From Nectonema munidae (taxonomy: Eukaryota; Nematomorpha; Nectonematoida; Nectonematidae): DNA of 64,000 bases. The translations under genes and the position numbers were made by a program. The notes beneath the pieces were generated by a model. The model had not been told where the DNA came from. It worked only from the letters and a program-made list of their open reading frames with translations, and did no database searches. Below are positions 14,301 to 24,157 of this stretch, piece by piece (position 1 is the stretch's first letter; the number at the start of each line of letters is the position of its first letter). Where the stretch lies: contig JAUIRK010000069.1 in assembly GCA_030549495.1 (NCBI GenBank), positions 1,354,001 through 1,418,000 on the forward strand, given 5' to 3'.

Positions 14301-16165
14301 TACATCTAAAAGATATTATCCTATTATATACATAACTTAGGAAAAATAATATATGTATGTATAGTTTTTATATATACGTATTAGGAAACAAATTTAATTT
14401 ATTGTATTATTTTTGTCCGTAAAATTTAAACTAGCTTCTAAATTTAACAAAGTTTAACTATGCATTTTTCAGTTTGCACAGCATTTGATTCAAAAATTAA
14501 ACACAATACTTGAGATTTTTAGATTTTTTTAGTTTTCTGCACAATAACCTTCTCTCCCCCCCCCCCTCATCCCCACAAACAAACCCACTAAAAGCTGTTT
14601 TTATGCTTTTATTATGTTTATAGGAACGAAAGGGAGTTGATAATACATAAAAAAATACAAATATGATTTTTCACATTTTTTATTCATACATTTTGGTAAT
14701 TGAATTGGTGAAGAGAGTATTGGGTAAAATTTCATTTCATAATTATAATGATAATTGATTTTATTAACATCATATTTGGAATTTCAAAAAAAATTTGAAA
14801 TTCTCAAAGGTGATCAATGGACTAAAAAGTTTGGAGACTCGTGTTTTAGATCGACAAAAACATAGATTACAATGATTGACACAACTGAACACCAATAAGC
14901 GGCTTGTATAAATTAAATGAACCTTACGTTCTGGCTAATTATTATCAAAAAAATAGATCATTAAATCCAAAAGATTAATTTCTGTAAGAATTTAGTAGCA
15001 TCTTCTGTTACTATGCTGTCTGAGACTCACAAAAACTCTAACAATGAAAAAAGAAAACCTTTTGTTATTGTATGCTTAATCTATGTCTATTTATATGCGT
15101 TTTGTGTACTTTCCATTCAACAGGGCCGAAAGGAAGACCTGGAAAGCCAGGAAAACAAGGAGAAAGAGGAGATGCTGGTTTAGACGGAGTAGATGGCATA
15201 AATGGAATAGATGGAGCTCCTGGAAAGCAAGGTGAATCCGGTAAAGATGGAGAACCAGGCGTCTGTACAGATTGTGACATTCCTGGACCTCAAAGTAAGG
15301 GAGCAAATTTGGAAAGGGATGCATGCTATAAATACATTTAATCCTTACTTTTTCTTTAGTTATAATGGAACAGTACACCTGCTACATACACTGGGGAAAG
15401 AAGGTGTGTGGATCTCAGCAAAGAGATGCCAAAACGATATACGGAGGTTTGCACTCTCTCTCTCTCTCTCTCTTTTATTTAAATTCAATCTTGCATCACG
15501 ATAAGCTAGAATTTGTTTCACACTTTTTAAGAGTTTTATTTTTTGAATTCTCTCAATACTAAATGATTGATGAGTATACTCACCGAGGAATGAGTTTTCA
15601 AATTTTGAATTTAAAAATGCACAAAAAATGAATATAACATACGCTGAAATTGATATAACATTTTTCTAATCCTAAATTTATATAATAAAAAAAAGACTTT
15701 TTTTGCATGTGTATATTCAAAAAGTGCGAAGGAAACAAAATTTTGTTTTAACTAAAAAAATTTCTTATTCATTATTATGAAGAAGTTTTTGCGATATTTT
15801 TAGGATACATTTCTGGCGGTCACTACTTCTTTTCCGGTTCTGGATACAACTACCAATGTCTTCCTTCAAGGCCGGAATTTGGAAATTATCAAGACGGCTT
15901 CCAATCCAAATCTGTTATATATGGAGCAGAATATCGCATATACGACTCACACACACCCCTAGACAAAAAAGGCCACAAGTTCAACGTTGGCGTTTGTTCG
16001 TTGTGTTGTGTGCCTCGAGCGGATCACTTCATGTTCCCAGGATTTGTATCTTGTCCAAATCAAATCTGGACACTTGAATACAGCGGCTACCTAATGGCAA
16101 CAAACGAAGAACTCTCAAGATCCACCTACATATGTGTTGACAAAGACGCAGACTATGAAAGGTAA
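2183..16165 (+). CDS. Spongin short-chain collagen-related protein, 5' incomplete (gene level)
   Basis: Eleven exons are visible: 2183-2308, 7019-7144, 7993-8118, 8175-8300, 9469-9594, 10634-10759, 12105-12230, 13668-13857, 15124-15294, 15360-15446 and 15804-16161. All have AG acceptors and GT donors and join in one frame. They encode about 134 Gly-X-Y triplets, then VCTDCD, then a C-terminal domain. Diagnostic stretches of that domain are [37 protein letters not shown] and YICVDKDAD. These match the NC1 domain of spongin short-chain collagens, which is a remote homologue of the collagen IV NC1 (family knowledge). The product should be a secreted, trimeric extracellular-matrix protein. The signal peptide and 5' exons are missing, probably beyond the left edge or unrecognised. 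After 16161 the expected last ~35-40 residues of the domain were not found. Reading through the donor gives a stop at 16163-16165. A type IV collagen proper is unlikely because NC1 here is a single unit. Confidence 0.85.
2309..4384 (+). other. Collagen intron, AT-rich
   Basis: The first part of the 4.7-kb intron between exons a and b. Nothing coding is visible. Open frames on the minus strand near 3219-3458 are low-complexity and chance-like. Confidence 0.6.
4385..5990 (+). pseudogene. Decayed, unidentified protein-coding insertion in collagen intron
   Basis: About 1.6 kb of visibly higher GC than the flanking intron, with coding-like stretches in several + frames. Examples are [15 protein letters not shown] and [15 protein letters not shown] near 4905-5160, and [19 protein letters not shown] near 5585-5640. 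It ends in a Ser/Gln/Lys-rich tail and an AATAAA at 5971-5976. Many interruptions show it is not functional. The absence of introns inside it and the polyadenylation signal suggest a retrocopy of a host gene or a transposon gene. I do not recognise the family. Confidence 0.45.
5991..7018 (+). other. Collagen intron, AT-rich
   Basis: The remainder of the large intron before exon b. No repeats or coding signal were recognised. Confidence 0.6.
7019..7144 (+). CDS. Collagen exon b (14 triplets)
   Basis: A 126-bp phase 0-0 exon, [12 protein letters not shown] onward, perfect Gly-X-Y. The acceptor TATTTAAG has a poor pyrimidine tract; the donor is GTAAGT. Confidence 0.88.
7993..8118 (+). CDS. Collagen exon c (14 triplets)
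   Basis: A 126-bp phase 0-0 exon, [12 protein letters not shown] onward, perfect Gly-X-Y, donor GTGAGT. Only a 56-bp intron separates it from the next exon, the shortest intron of the gene. Confidence 0.9.
8175..8300 (+). CDS. Collagen exon d (14 triplets)
   Basis: A 126-bp phase 0-0 exon, [12 protein letters not shown] onward, ending with basic triplets [12 protein letters not shown]. Donor GTAAGT. Confidence 0.9.
8996..9130 (-). mobile_element. tRNA-derived SINE, copy 1
   Basis: It lies in the intron between exons d and e. Read on the minus strand it has a tRNA-like head with a pol III B box (GGTTCGATCCCGC) and an A-box-like stretch upstream, followed by a tail ending in GGTACCTTTACC. It is about 85-90% similar by eye to the copy at 16253-16390, so the two belong to one dispersed family. 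Confidence 0.75.
9469..9594 (+). CDS. Collagen exon e (14 triplets)
   Basis: A 126-bp phase 0-0 exon that is strikingly acidic: repeated GED, GVD, GEP triplets and no Lys or Arg. It contrasts with the basic exons d and g, which suggests charge patterning along the helix. Donor GTAAGT. Confidence 0.9.
9595..10633 (+). other. Collagen intron
   Basis: AT-rich intron between exons e and f. I see no insertion or repeat in it. Confidence 0.6.
10634..10759 (+). CDS. Collagen exon f (14 triplets)
   Basis: A 126-bp phase 0-0 exon, [12 protein letters not shown] onward, close in composition to exon e (GVDGEP and GLDGEP blocks). The two may be direct duplicates. Acceptor ACATTCAG, donor GTATGT. Confidence 0.9.
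10760..12104 (+). other. Collagen intron with a piggyBac-like miniature element trace
   Basis: The intron between exons f and g. Near 11555-11640 the sequence (AACCCATTTAAGACCA, then GCAGACGATATC) resembles the start of the TTAA-flanked miniature element at 50460-50580. The rest is unremarkable AT-rich DNA, including an unclassified, slightly GC-richer patch near 11400-11530. Confidence 0.45.
12105..12230 (+). CDS. Collagen exon g (14 triplets)
   Basis: A 126-bp phase 0-0 exon with four successive Lys/Arg-Asp or Lys-Pro type triplets ([15 protein letters not shown]). The acceptor is ATAAAACAG with a weak pyrimidine tract; donor GTAAGT. Confidence 0.88.
12485..12552. repeat. Short direct repeat
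   Basis: ATCCAATGATAAGACG followed by TAAATTCAT occurs twice about 43-46 bp apart, just upstream of the piggyBac relic. Confidence 0.7.
12570..13185 (+). mobile_element. piggyBac transposase relic in collagen intron
   Basis: Coding traces in sense orientation with the collagen gene: an acidic N-terminal region, then [19 protein letters not shown] typical of the start of the piggyBac DDE domain, then [15 protein letters not shown] and PPNNPRKYC. The last two correspond to the conserved TIDEQL..FRGR and KPaKYG motifs of the family. Most of the catalytic core between and after these motifs is missing or unreadable, and stops and frameshifts are frequent. It is an old inactive copy; its termini were not identified. 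Confidence 0.65.
13668..13857 (+). CDS. Collagen exon h (21 triplets, ends in phase 1)
   Basis: A 190-bp exon, 1.5 times the 126-bp module plus one base. It starts in phase 0 with GPTGEKGPK, is rich in Pro triplets (GPAGPPGLD), and ends after the first base of a Gly codon that the next exon completes. It marks the change from the repeated 0-0 module to the C-terminal phase-1 exons. Confidence 0.9.
13858..15123 (+). other. Collagen intron
   Basis: AT-rich intron between exons h and i, with a run of ten or more C near 14553-14567. No coding or mobile sequence was recognised. Confidence 0.6.
15124..15294 (+). CDS. Collagen exon i, helix end and CxxC hinge
   Basis: A 171-bp phase 1-1 exon. It carries the last triplets, including GERGDA (an RGD at 15165-15173), and then leaves the Gly-X-Y repeat at [12 protein letters not shown]. 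The CxxC at the helix/NC1 boundary sits where interchain disulfides are usual in collagens. Donor GTAAGG. Confidence 0.88.
15360..15446 (+). CDS. NC1-domain exon j
   Basis: An 87-bp phase 1-1 exon, following a 65-bp intron. It encodes [12 protein letters not shown] and the start of the NC1 domain. The donor is GTTTGC, followed at once by a CT microsatellite. Confidence 0.82.
15455..15473. repeat. CT microsatellite
   Basis: A perfect CT dinucleotide run directly behind the donor of the NC1 exon j. Confidence 0.85.
15804..16161 (+). CDS. NC1-domain exon k
   Basis: A 358-bp exon that encodes most of the NC1 domain: [63 protein letters not shown]. It ends in phase 2 at a good donor (GTAAAT). 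If unspliced, a TAA follows immediately at 16163-16165. No convincing continuation with the expected Cys-containing C-terminus was found. An acceptor at 16792 (CTTTTCAG) would give only SYV and a stop in the required phase. Confidence 0.85.
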
Positions 16166-16252
16166 ATGTAAAGCCTTAACGCCAAAAATTTTGGCTACAA
16201 AACTCACTAATTACACGTTACATGTTCCATAAATGCTATACAATTATATAAA

Positions 16253-16390
16253 GGTAAAGGTACCGCGGGGTGTTTTCATCGAGAAGGCACAATTGCGCCG
16301 CTTGTATCGAACTATGAGAAAGTTGGCTTGATGCGGGATCGAACCCAAGACCTGGAGTTATCGAAATCCAGTACCTAACCAACCTTAATC
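16253..16390 (-). mobile_element. tRNA-derived SINE, copy 2
   Basis: The best-preserved copy of the family. On the minus strand it starts with GGTTGGTTAGGTACTGGA (A-box and D-arm like), has a possible anticodon-stem pair CTGGA/TCCAG, then a B box GGGTTCGATCCCGC with a perfect T-arm, then a unique tail ending near GGTACCTTTACC. No LINE-derived 3' tail was recognised. It lies just past the last recognised collagen exon, so if a further exon exists this SINE sits in the intron. Confidence 0.8.
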
Positions 16391-17742
16391 TAAAAAATAA
16401 GGTATTTAGAATGCTTTCAAATAAAATTACGAATTTGGTATTGTTTGTTTAGATTACAGAGGTAATATATCGAAAATATTTAGCCAATATAACATATATA
16501 TTCGCAAAATTTTATTTGAATATTTTGAATATATTTGAATTGCAAATATTCAGAAATTTTACGAGATTTTAATGATAAAGAAATGAAAACAGAGGCCCTT
16601 AGATTTTGCACCCTTCTAGTTGATTTATTTATGCATTGAAATTCTGATTTATGGAATAAATTAGAAAAAATGATGTTTTTGCAAATGATTATTGTTATTA
16701 TATTCAAAAAGTGCAAAAAAAAAAACAATCACAACCTGACAATCTCTTTTTCATTCGAATGATAATTTCCAAAGGAATCATCTAACCTTTTCAGTTACGT
16801 ATGATGATAACACAAACTTGCATTTCCGCGACTTTTGGTTGCGAATGTTGAACAAAAATGGTTGTAAATTATTCATCCGACCCAGAACAATAGAAGAAAG
16901 TGATATATGGCAAGCAAGCAGAAGTACAAACAAATCTCCTAGATTACTTCAACTTTCTGGTGTGACTTTAAAACCAATATCTTCTCAAAACTTTTTGAAA
17001 GCCTAATTTATTAAACAAAACATAAAGTAATGTTGATTTTCAGTGTGTTGAACAATTTTGAATGAAAAAAGAATTATCTTGATTTTCCATTTCCTAAATA
17101 ATTTTTTTAAATGATTTTTTCTATTTTAAATACTTCAAAACATTGAAATACATGACATTATTTTAAATTTGTTAAAAAAAGAAGTTACATTTCCAAAAGT
17201 TTTGAGATTTGGGTTTAATCCGATTTTTATAAAAAAAATTTTATTTTAAATTTAAGTGAAAAAAACATTGAAAGAATTCGTTTGAAAATGATTTTCAAAG
17301 TTTGAGATTTCGATTTATTTCGGTAAAATTTGACACCCTCAAATTTCATTTCATTTGATCACATAACTCAGTTTTTGTTCCAAAGTATACTGAGTTTGCT
17401 GGGAGTAAGTAGCACTTTTGCTCCAATTCCGTTTCTTTTTTTCGTGATGTTTCTGTAGCGCAAACTTTTAAAATGCGTAAATTCTTTACTTAAGAAACGA
17501 AACTCCTGGCGATGGGGCCGCGCTCTATCTCGTGGAGGCATTGGCTAAGAACTTGCCAATCAAATACGTGAGCGGAAGAGAACTGGCGTGTGTCGTTTGT
17601 TCGTGCTAACTTTTATAATTTTACCCTTTACAAAGTTTTTATATTTTTTCTAATAAATTTTTCTATCATTCTCTATTCCAGTTACGATCTTATAATTTGA
17701 AAAAAAACTCAAACATTTTTAGAAAGAAGAAAGATCCTTATG
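16391..17742. other. Region downstream of collagen NC1 exon
   Basis: AT-rich, with an acceptor-like site at 16792 followed by a 65-codon open frame in phase 1 (TYDDNTNLHFRDFW onward) that does not fit the phase of the previous exon. A GC-richer patch at about 17500-17600 is unclassified. It could be the 3' untranslated region and intergenic DNA. Confidence 0.35.
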
Positions 17743-17980
17743 CAGGCCCGTATCTACGAAAAAAATGTAGGAGGGGCTAAGAGTAAAAAGATATTACGAA
17801 CACGTTGATGAAATCTCTTAATCCTGTTTTACAATGCTTTTATTAAAAAGCTATTAATCTATTACTAAAAATAATTTCACTTTTATGTAAATATTTTCTA
17901 AATTCTTTCATAATTAATTTTGATTTTAACATTTTAGAGGGTTCATAGTACCCTCTAACTCCTGCTTGGTTACGGGCCCG
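17743..17980. mobile_element. hAT-type miniature element (terminal repeats only)
   Basis: The left end CAGGCCCGTATCTACG and the inverted right end (CGGGCCCGTAACCAAG when reversed) form imperfect terminal inverted repeats of the CAGGCCCGTA type common in hAT non-autonomous elements. The flanking 8-mers (TCCTTATG and ACCTCATC) match at 5 of 8 positions, a possibly eroded target duplication. There is no coding capacity. Confidence 0.5.
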
Positions 17981-19126
17981 ACCTCATCTTATATCCTTCT
18001 TTTGATTGACATTCCTGAAGAGTGAGTGCGTTACAGATAATTAATATAACTTTCTATATATTAATTTAAAATTAAAAAAATCTATTTTGCATAAAAATGT
18101 ACTCACAAATTTCAATATAAATATAAAAATGAATACATTGATAACGCAGTAAGACTAAAAAACGCTCAAAAATATCATAAGATAGTGAAAATGATCTATC
18201 AAAGTACTTAAAAAATATTCAAACATTTTTATTTACATAAAAAAACATTAAAATTTTTAAAAATTAGATTTGTTGGAATAAAATTTCTCCAATTTTTTCA
18301 TTATCATATGAGTAGTTTTTTTTCAAATTAAAATAAAAGCTTTAAAATTTTGTAAATTAAGAGTATAAGATATTTTTACCGTTTTTATCGCCAAAAAAAT
18401 TCATTACGATCCTATATGAATGCGATAGTTTTTTTTTTTTAAAAAAAATTCCATACGCATTTATAGGGGTTAAAACTAAATTCAACTAAAAAATTTCGCG
18501 GCCTCCCGCAAATAATTTCCATAGTGTGCACCTCTGTTCTTACACTCAAATACTTTTTTTCCCTTTAAGAAGTCAGTCTTGACCCAAACCGCCTGGCGAA
18601 CGAATTAAAAACTATGTGTAATTGATTTTCCAAAATTCAATCATTACTATTTCAAAAATACCATTTAAAAATAATGGGAAAAATATTTCAAAAATGTCAA
18701 TGAATAAAAAAATATATTCGCAAATGTTCTATGAATTGTATTTATAGATTCATAGAACGAGTTACCCCGCCAAATAATTAATTTAACAGCAGCCTCAATT
18801 AACAATTATAATATATTAAAAAATAGTATGACAACTCTTTTTAAAATGAATATTTCGACTATGTGACTCTTTTTCAACTCAAGACAAGCAGAAAACACAG
18901 GGAAGCTTTTTGTGGTGTAGAATGGATCTCTTGAGTAATCCAAAAAAGCACTTCCCTCTTACTAACTGGAATAACTATTATAAAAGTTAATCACAACCCA
19001 GACAGAACATCATTTCGATTTTAAGTACTAGAGTAAATGTAGCTCTCAAAATTGGTATCTTTAAAAAAATTCTTTAAATGTTCAAAACAAATAAATAAAT
19101 TTAAATTAAAAATTCTTAGCCCTCCC
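17981..19126. other. AT-rich intergenic DNA
   Basis: No coding, RNA or mobile sequence was recognised. Confidence 0.5.
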
Positions 19127-20260
19127 CCTCCCTCAACTTAAATGTCTATTGTACAAAATCGGCTGAATTATATGCCTTCAAACTTTGTGACTTTTCCTAA
19201 AATCGCTAACTGCATCTTTTGATACTATTTTCATGATAGTTGAATGATCCTCTCATGTCAAAAACTGTCAATCAAAATCAAATGTATATTTTTTTCAACA
19301 AAATATTTATGTTATAATGTCGATAGCTTATAAACTGTTTACATTCGAAATTTTATAATCATATATATATTGGAACACATAACACTTATGAAAGGATATT
19401 TTTCCAATAAACATGATAATTTTGTAACAAATGTCAATCAAAAATTTGATTGATGATAAAATTGGTAAAATATTCATTCATATTTTAAACAAAATTAATT
19501 TTTAGAGCAAATCGATCATTTTGATTTCATTTCTCAGCTTAGTTTTCACTATTAGGTTTGAAAATTTATCAAAGTGTCAATCAAATTTGCGGTTTACGCG
19601 TTAAAATTGTGACCAAGAATATTATTCAAAGTTTATATTGTTCAATTTATAAAAAAATGCATATTTTTATACTAAATCAAGCATGCCGATTTAAAGTGTG
19701 GAGTATCAATCAATTTTAGGGTTTAAGCCTGAAAGTATTCTCTAAGAATATAATAAATTTTAAACAAAGTATACTTTTTTATATCAAATCGAGCACCATG
19801 TTGATTTCATTTCTCTCAACTCAGTTTCAGCAATTAGGATTTGGGATTGTATAAAAGTGTCAATCAAATTTTCTGTTTGTCTCAGAAAGTGTCTCCAAAA
19901 ACATTTACCCAGATGTTAAATAAAAAATTTTTTTTTTAAACAAATCGAACATTCTGATTTTACTTCTCGAATCATTTTTCCATGTTTGAAAATGGCAATC
20001 ATATTATATACTAAATCATGATGTTTTCATTTCTGGACTCAGTTTTCTTAATTAAGATCTGACAATGTCAACCAAATTTGTTAGTTTTTTCTCCAAAAAA
20101 AATATTCACATTTTAAGTAAAAGTCACTAAAAAGTAATCTGAAAATTTTCAGTTGGAATTACATTATCATAAAACTATGACAGACCGATTTCTGAAGATA
20201 AATGAAGTACAAACTACAAGCTGATAGCGAATTTGTAGGCAAAACAATAGAGGTCCTATT
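19127..20260. repeat. Tandem-repeat-cored non-coding element, copy 1
   Basis: The left part (GAATTATATGCCTTCAAA, ATTTTCATGATAGTTGAATGA) matches the left part of the larger element at 37970-41250. It is followed by about five diverged units of roughly 150 bp, each with a core like TTTCATTTCTGGACTCAGTTTT and GTGTCAATCAAATTT. The right flank (AGCTGATAGCGAATTTGTAG, AGAGGTCCTATTGAG) matches the segment at about 40315-40365 of the large copy. It has no coding capacity. Family unknown; a non-autonomous rolling-circle or MITE-like element with an internal satellite is possible. Confidence 0.6.
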
Positions 20261-20759
20261 GAGACAAAAAAAATGAGTAAAAGAAGGCTTATAAGGAACA
20301 AGAATCAAACAAAGGGGAGCCAAAATTGCTCGGTTAAGTTAGAGTAGCACGCAGTATTTTTCAGCATGTCATCTAACAACACTTTTTATATTATTATTTT
20401 TTTTGCTGAATTAATAATTATTATCATTAAATATATTATAACATATAACGCATCCAAACGGTTATTATTGAAAAAATTTGATGAGAAACAAAAAATTTTA
20501 AGTTCAACTTTTATGAGCTTTTAGCAAACATGATATGAAATCGCTTTGAGTAGAAACTTGCTGCCACCCCTATATTTATGAAATGGATAAAATCAAAGAA
20601 AATTACTTTATCCATTGATCTTAAATATATAAAATTTAATGACAGGAAAAAATAACGTACTAAAATGACAATGCGGTCAATTTAACCGCAGTATGGAAAA
20701 TATGTAAAGATATTTGCGTTTATTAAAAATTTATTTGAAAAAGTAACATAAAAAAAGAA
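20261..20759. other. AT-rich spacer
   Basis: Nothing coding. A small palindrome GCGGT-7nt-ACCGC lies near 20674-20690, close to the 3' side of the piggyBac relic. It may be part of that element's terminus, but this could not be confirmed. Confidence 0.35.
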
Positions 20760-21958
20760 TTATGTACAATTTTTACAAAACGTAATTGTTTTAGCTGAGC
20801 ACTTTCCACAAACTGGGTGTTTGCATTCATCGCAATTTTTTGAAGCTTTGTTTCGACATCTATATATAAAACAAATCTTACGTGTAGCTTTATTTGAGCA
20901 TTCTTCTCTTGTTTCTGATTTTCTTCTATTTATTTTTTTACGCTTTTGAGATTCCAAAGGATTATCAGAAGTATCACAGAGCCTAAAGGTATCACTAGCC
21001 CTAAAGGCTAGTTCATGAGATGTGAAGAATCTGTCAGTGTAAAGACCACAGCCTGGAGAGACCTTGCTTTTTTCAACCAACCTTTTAACCATTGATAAAC
21101 CAGAAAAATAAGAGGAATCCTGTAAGCCAGATACATATATTTCAGGAATCATATAATAATAGTACTTGGAGTCACATATATGATAAAAATTTGATGCCAT
21201 ATCTACCAGGCTTGTGAGTATCGGAAACTTTTACGGGACATCCTGCTCTAAAAGCCCCAAGTTGTTCATCTACTGAAACGGCTGGATGAGGAGTCCAAAA
21301 CTTGGAAAAAATATTGAGAAAGTGGTTATGAATATAGCTAACAGGACTGATTTTATCATTTGGATCGCCAACTTTTTTATCATCAAATCTTATGAAAATA
21401 TGAATAAGCGTAAAGATTTGACGTCCAATAACAGCTCTCAGAAATGGACTTCCATAAGAAGAAAAAAGATGAGATGTTTTAATTTTCTGGTACCCATTTT
21501 GACCGATATAAAGAAGTTTAGCAAAATACGACAACAGGTGATGCACTTGAAAACTTTTATAACAATGAATTAACTCCAAGTGCTTAGGGGTGTTGGATCT
21601 GAAAAAAAGTGCAAAATAAGAAGAAAAAAATTTGTAAAAGAACTTACTTATAAATAGATTCTAGCTTTAGCATTGTCATCTTATATATGTTCAGGTGTCA
21701 AGAATGAATTGAAAATTTTTAAAACATTTGACTTATTTTTACGTCCTTTCTGGGGGGACCAGGAGGAAAACGAGAAAAATTTCTGATGATACTTTCAACT
21801 CTTCCCCTGAGAGTAGCCTGAGGTGACAAAGAATACTCTGTTGAGTCTGGAGCTACAAGATTATTATCCATTTCTTCAGAAATATGAAGTGAAGTAGTAG
21901 AAGAACGTGTGCTCGCTTCGCTTGAAGAAAAATTAGAACTTTCCTGAGAACTTGACAT
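20760..21958 (-). mobile_element. piggyBac (PGBD-like) transposase relic
   Basis: Reading on the minus strand, it has a Ser-rich acidic N-terminus (21958-21719). A DDE-domain part follows with FSKFWTPHPAVSVDEQLGAFR and KPGRYGIKF (21579-21172), typical of piggyBac. A frame overlap then leads to CGLYTDRFFTSHELAF, the conserved TDNFFTS block. A C-terminal cysteine cluster (CDECKHPVCGKCSAKTITFC) ends at 20763. The segment between TDRFFTS and the cysteine domain is far too short, so the core carries an internal deletion. There is at least one frameshift. Terminal repeats and TTAA sites were not identified. Confidence 0.8.
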
Positions 21959-24157
21959 AATTCAAAACTAGAGAGGAAGGGTGAAGCAGAAGTATATGAT
22001 GGATGATGAAAGTGAATGAGCAAAACGGTTGTAACAAATATGTTTATAATCAATACCACAAAGTTCAATTTCTTTCAGCCATCAATGAAGCATGTCATAA
22101 ACATTTTTGTTTATTGGGTATATAGCATTATTATTATTTTCCTTATCAATAGTAAAGACGCGTGTACGGTTTCATATAATAAAGACATAGAATATATTCT
22201 GTTGAAATCATGAAAAATGTACAATGCTCGTAACTAGAGACTTCGTGAATAAAATACCGATATCGTACGAGAGGAATGAGAAGAAACAGAAAAAGCAACT
22301 GTAATGCGTAATGTGCAAAACTATGCAGCGTATGATAAAAAAAATCATGTAAAGAAGTTATTTGTTTTCAATACAGTCCGTTCCACATTTGTTTGTGCTT
22401 TTATAAGCGGTCTGCATCGACAAATGTGAAAAATCTAAATCTTCCTCGATGTATCTGCGAAAAAGTTTTTGAGTAACCGTTGCTATTCGATTTGTTATAC
22501 CGTAAAATTACTTATAACACGTTGGGCCTTGTCTGTTTTTACAAATTTTCCTGACGTAATAAGTCTGCCAACATGAGCAGACACTGCAACGCGAATTAGC
22601 TATGCCATTGATGATAACCGTTGACGCCGATAAAAGTTTTTACTCTATTTCATAAAAACTATTTTAAGTTAAAAAATACTTAAGTTCAATACTCATCTAT
22701 TAAAAATTTTGAATATATTTAGAAGCAATACAAATAGTATAAAAATTATAAAAAGCGAAAGATTGAATTTTTTTATTACTTCTATAAAATAAACCTTTAC
22801 AAGAGTAGATAAAAAATTTCATTATAGATGGCGTTAATTTTTTTCGATAAACTTAATTTTTTTATATTATCTACTGAACTAAAAGAATTTTTCGGTTAAA
22901 AATCCTGCTACACAAAACTAAGTAAAACTTTGTATCTAAAAAAAGCTGTAAAAATGTTCGAAAAAAATTGGTGTAAAAAATGCATAGATTCTGTAAACAA
23001 CGTTACGAGAAAAGAGTCTGTAAAGCGAAGGTTAAAGAAAAGGGAAGTAAATTTTCCCGATACGATTTTTATTCTGGAAAAATGAAGGATTCCAGATTAA
23101 TCATCAACTCATCATTAATTTGTTGACAGGCATAATCAGAAATGCATAAACAAACAAAATAAAGCACTTTAGAACAGATATTAAGTACTAAAATACTAAA
23201 GCCGATATGTTAAGACAGCAAAAATTATGTTTTGATACAGTGATCTCCAAACGGTGTGCGGAGGGACATTGGGAGCCAAGAGATTAGTTAAAGGGAACAA
23301 ATTGTTTATTTTACAAATTATGATCGATCAACGGACAGCTAAGTCAATAAAGTCAACTTTGGATTTCTAATAGCACTTATTCTAAAACACGTAAATTGTC
23401 TTATTTTATAAAATTTGTGTAAATGAAGTTCAAGTTCTTAGGACAACTAAAGTCAACTTATCTCAACTTTTTAAATAGTCCATTTTTTGTAAGTAATATA
23501 GATTTTGTAAAAATTTAATAAGTCAACAATCAAAGAACAATGTTTGACAAGTTTTGAATTGCTTTAAGCTTGGAATTTAACAAGTTTAGAAAAGTGATTA
23601 TATAATTATTTTTTAGGTCAATTTTTTTCCAAATAGTCAACTTTTTGAAGTCCTTAGGTCAATTTTAGAAGAATTTATAAGTAAACTTTTATTGTCCCTA
23701 CTCATAAGTGTAAGTAGTTTTGAATTTTCGCACTATTTTGTCATTAAAACTAAAATCTAAAAAATTAGAGTTAAACTTACTATTCCTTTATTTATAAGCA
23801 ACATTTCTCCCTTTGCCAAAAATTAAGACTCATTTTGAATTAATTTGATAATTTTTAATATAATTTAAAGAAATAAAATTTTATAATAAAAATGAGTGAG
23901 GAGAAAAAAAATCCTTCAGAGGAAAAAGGTTGTTAGGGTGGGTAGCCGGAAACATTCCCCCGAAGAAAAAATCCTCCATAGGAAAAAATCCCCCCAAAAA
24001 TAAAGATAATCTATAATTTGAGTAGAAGTAGTAAGATCCAAAAATAACAGAAATTACACAAAATAACTAGAAATTACACAAGAAATAACAGAAACAATAC
24101 AAAATTTATTCAAAAAAAACTAGAAATTATAAATTTAATTAATGCTGAATTTAACAT
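21959..24157. other. Transposon-rich spacer without clear genes
   Basis: On the minus strand, 22500-22375 has a coding-looking stretch (TQKLFRRYIEEDLDFSHLSM) that may be a remote 5' part of the piggyBac element or an unrelated relic. At 23238 the sequence CAGTGATCTCCAAACGGTG resembles a hAT terminus, but no partner end was found. Several GTCAACTTT repeats occur at 23340-23700. Confidence 0.3.

Noticed and set aside
2170-15378. Proline-rich open frames on the minus strand opposite the collagen exons
   Set aside because: They are antisense shadows of Gly-X-Y coding: Gly/Pro codons read as Pro/Gly on the other strand. The + strand has the correct splice sites and NC1 domain.
16793-17006. Last collagen exon
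   Set aside because: The acceptor is good, but in the phase required after 16161 it stops after three codons, and the open phase-1 frame does not resemble the NC1 C-terminus.
23238-23300. hAT element start (CAGTGATCTCCAAACGG)
   Set aside because: No matching inverted end or target duplication was found downstream, so it could be a solo end or chance.
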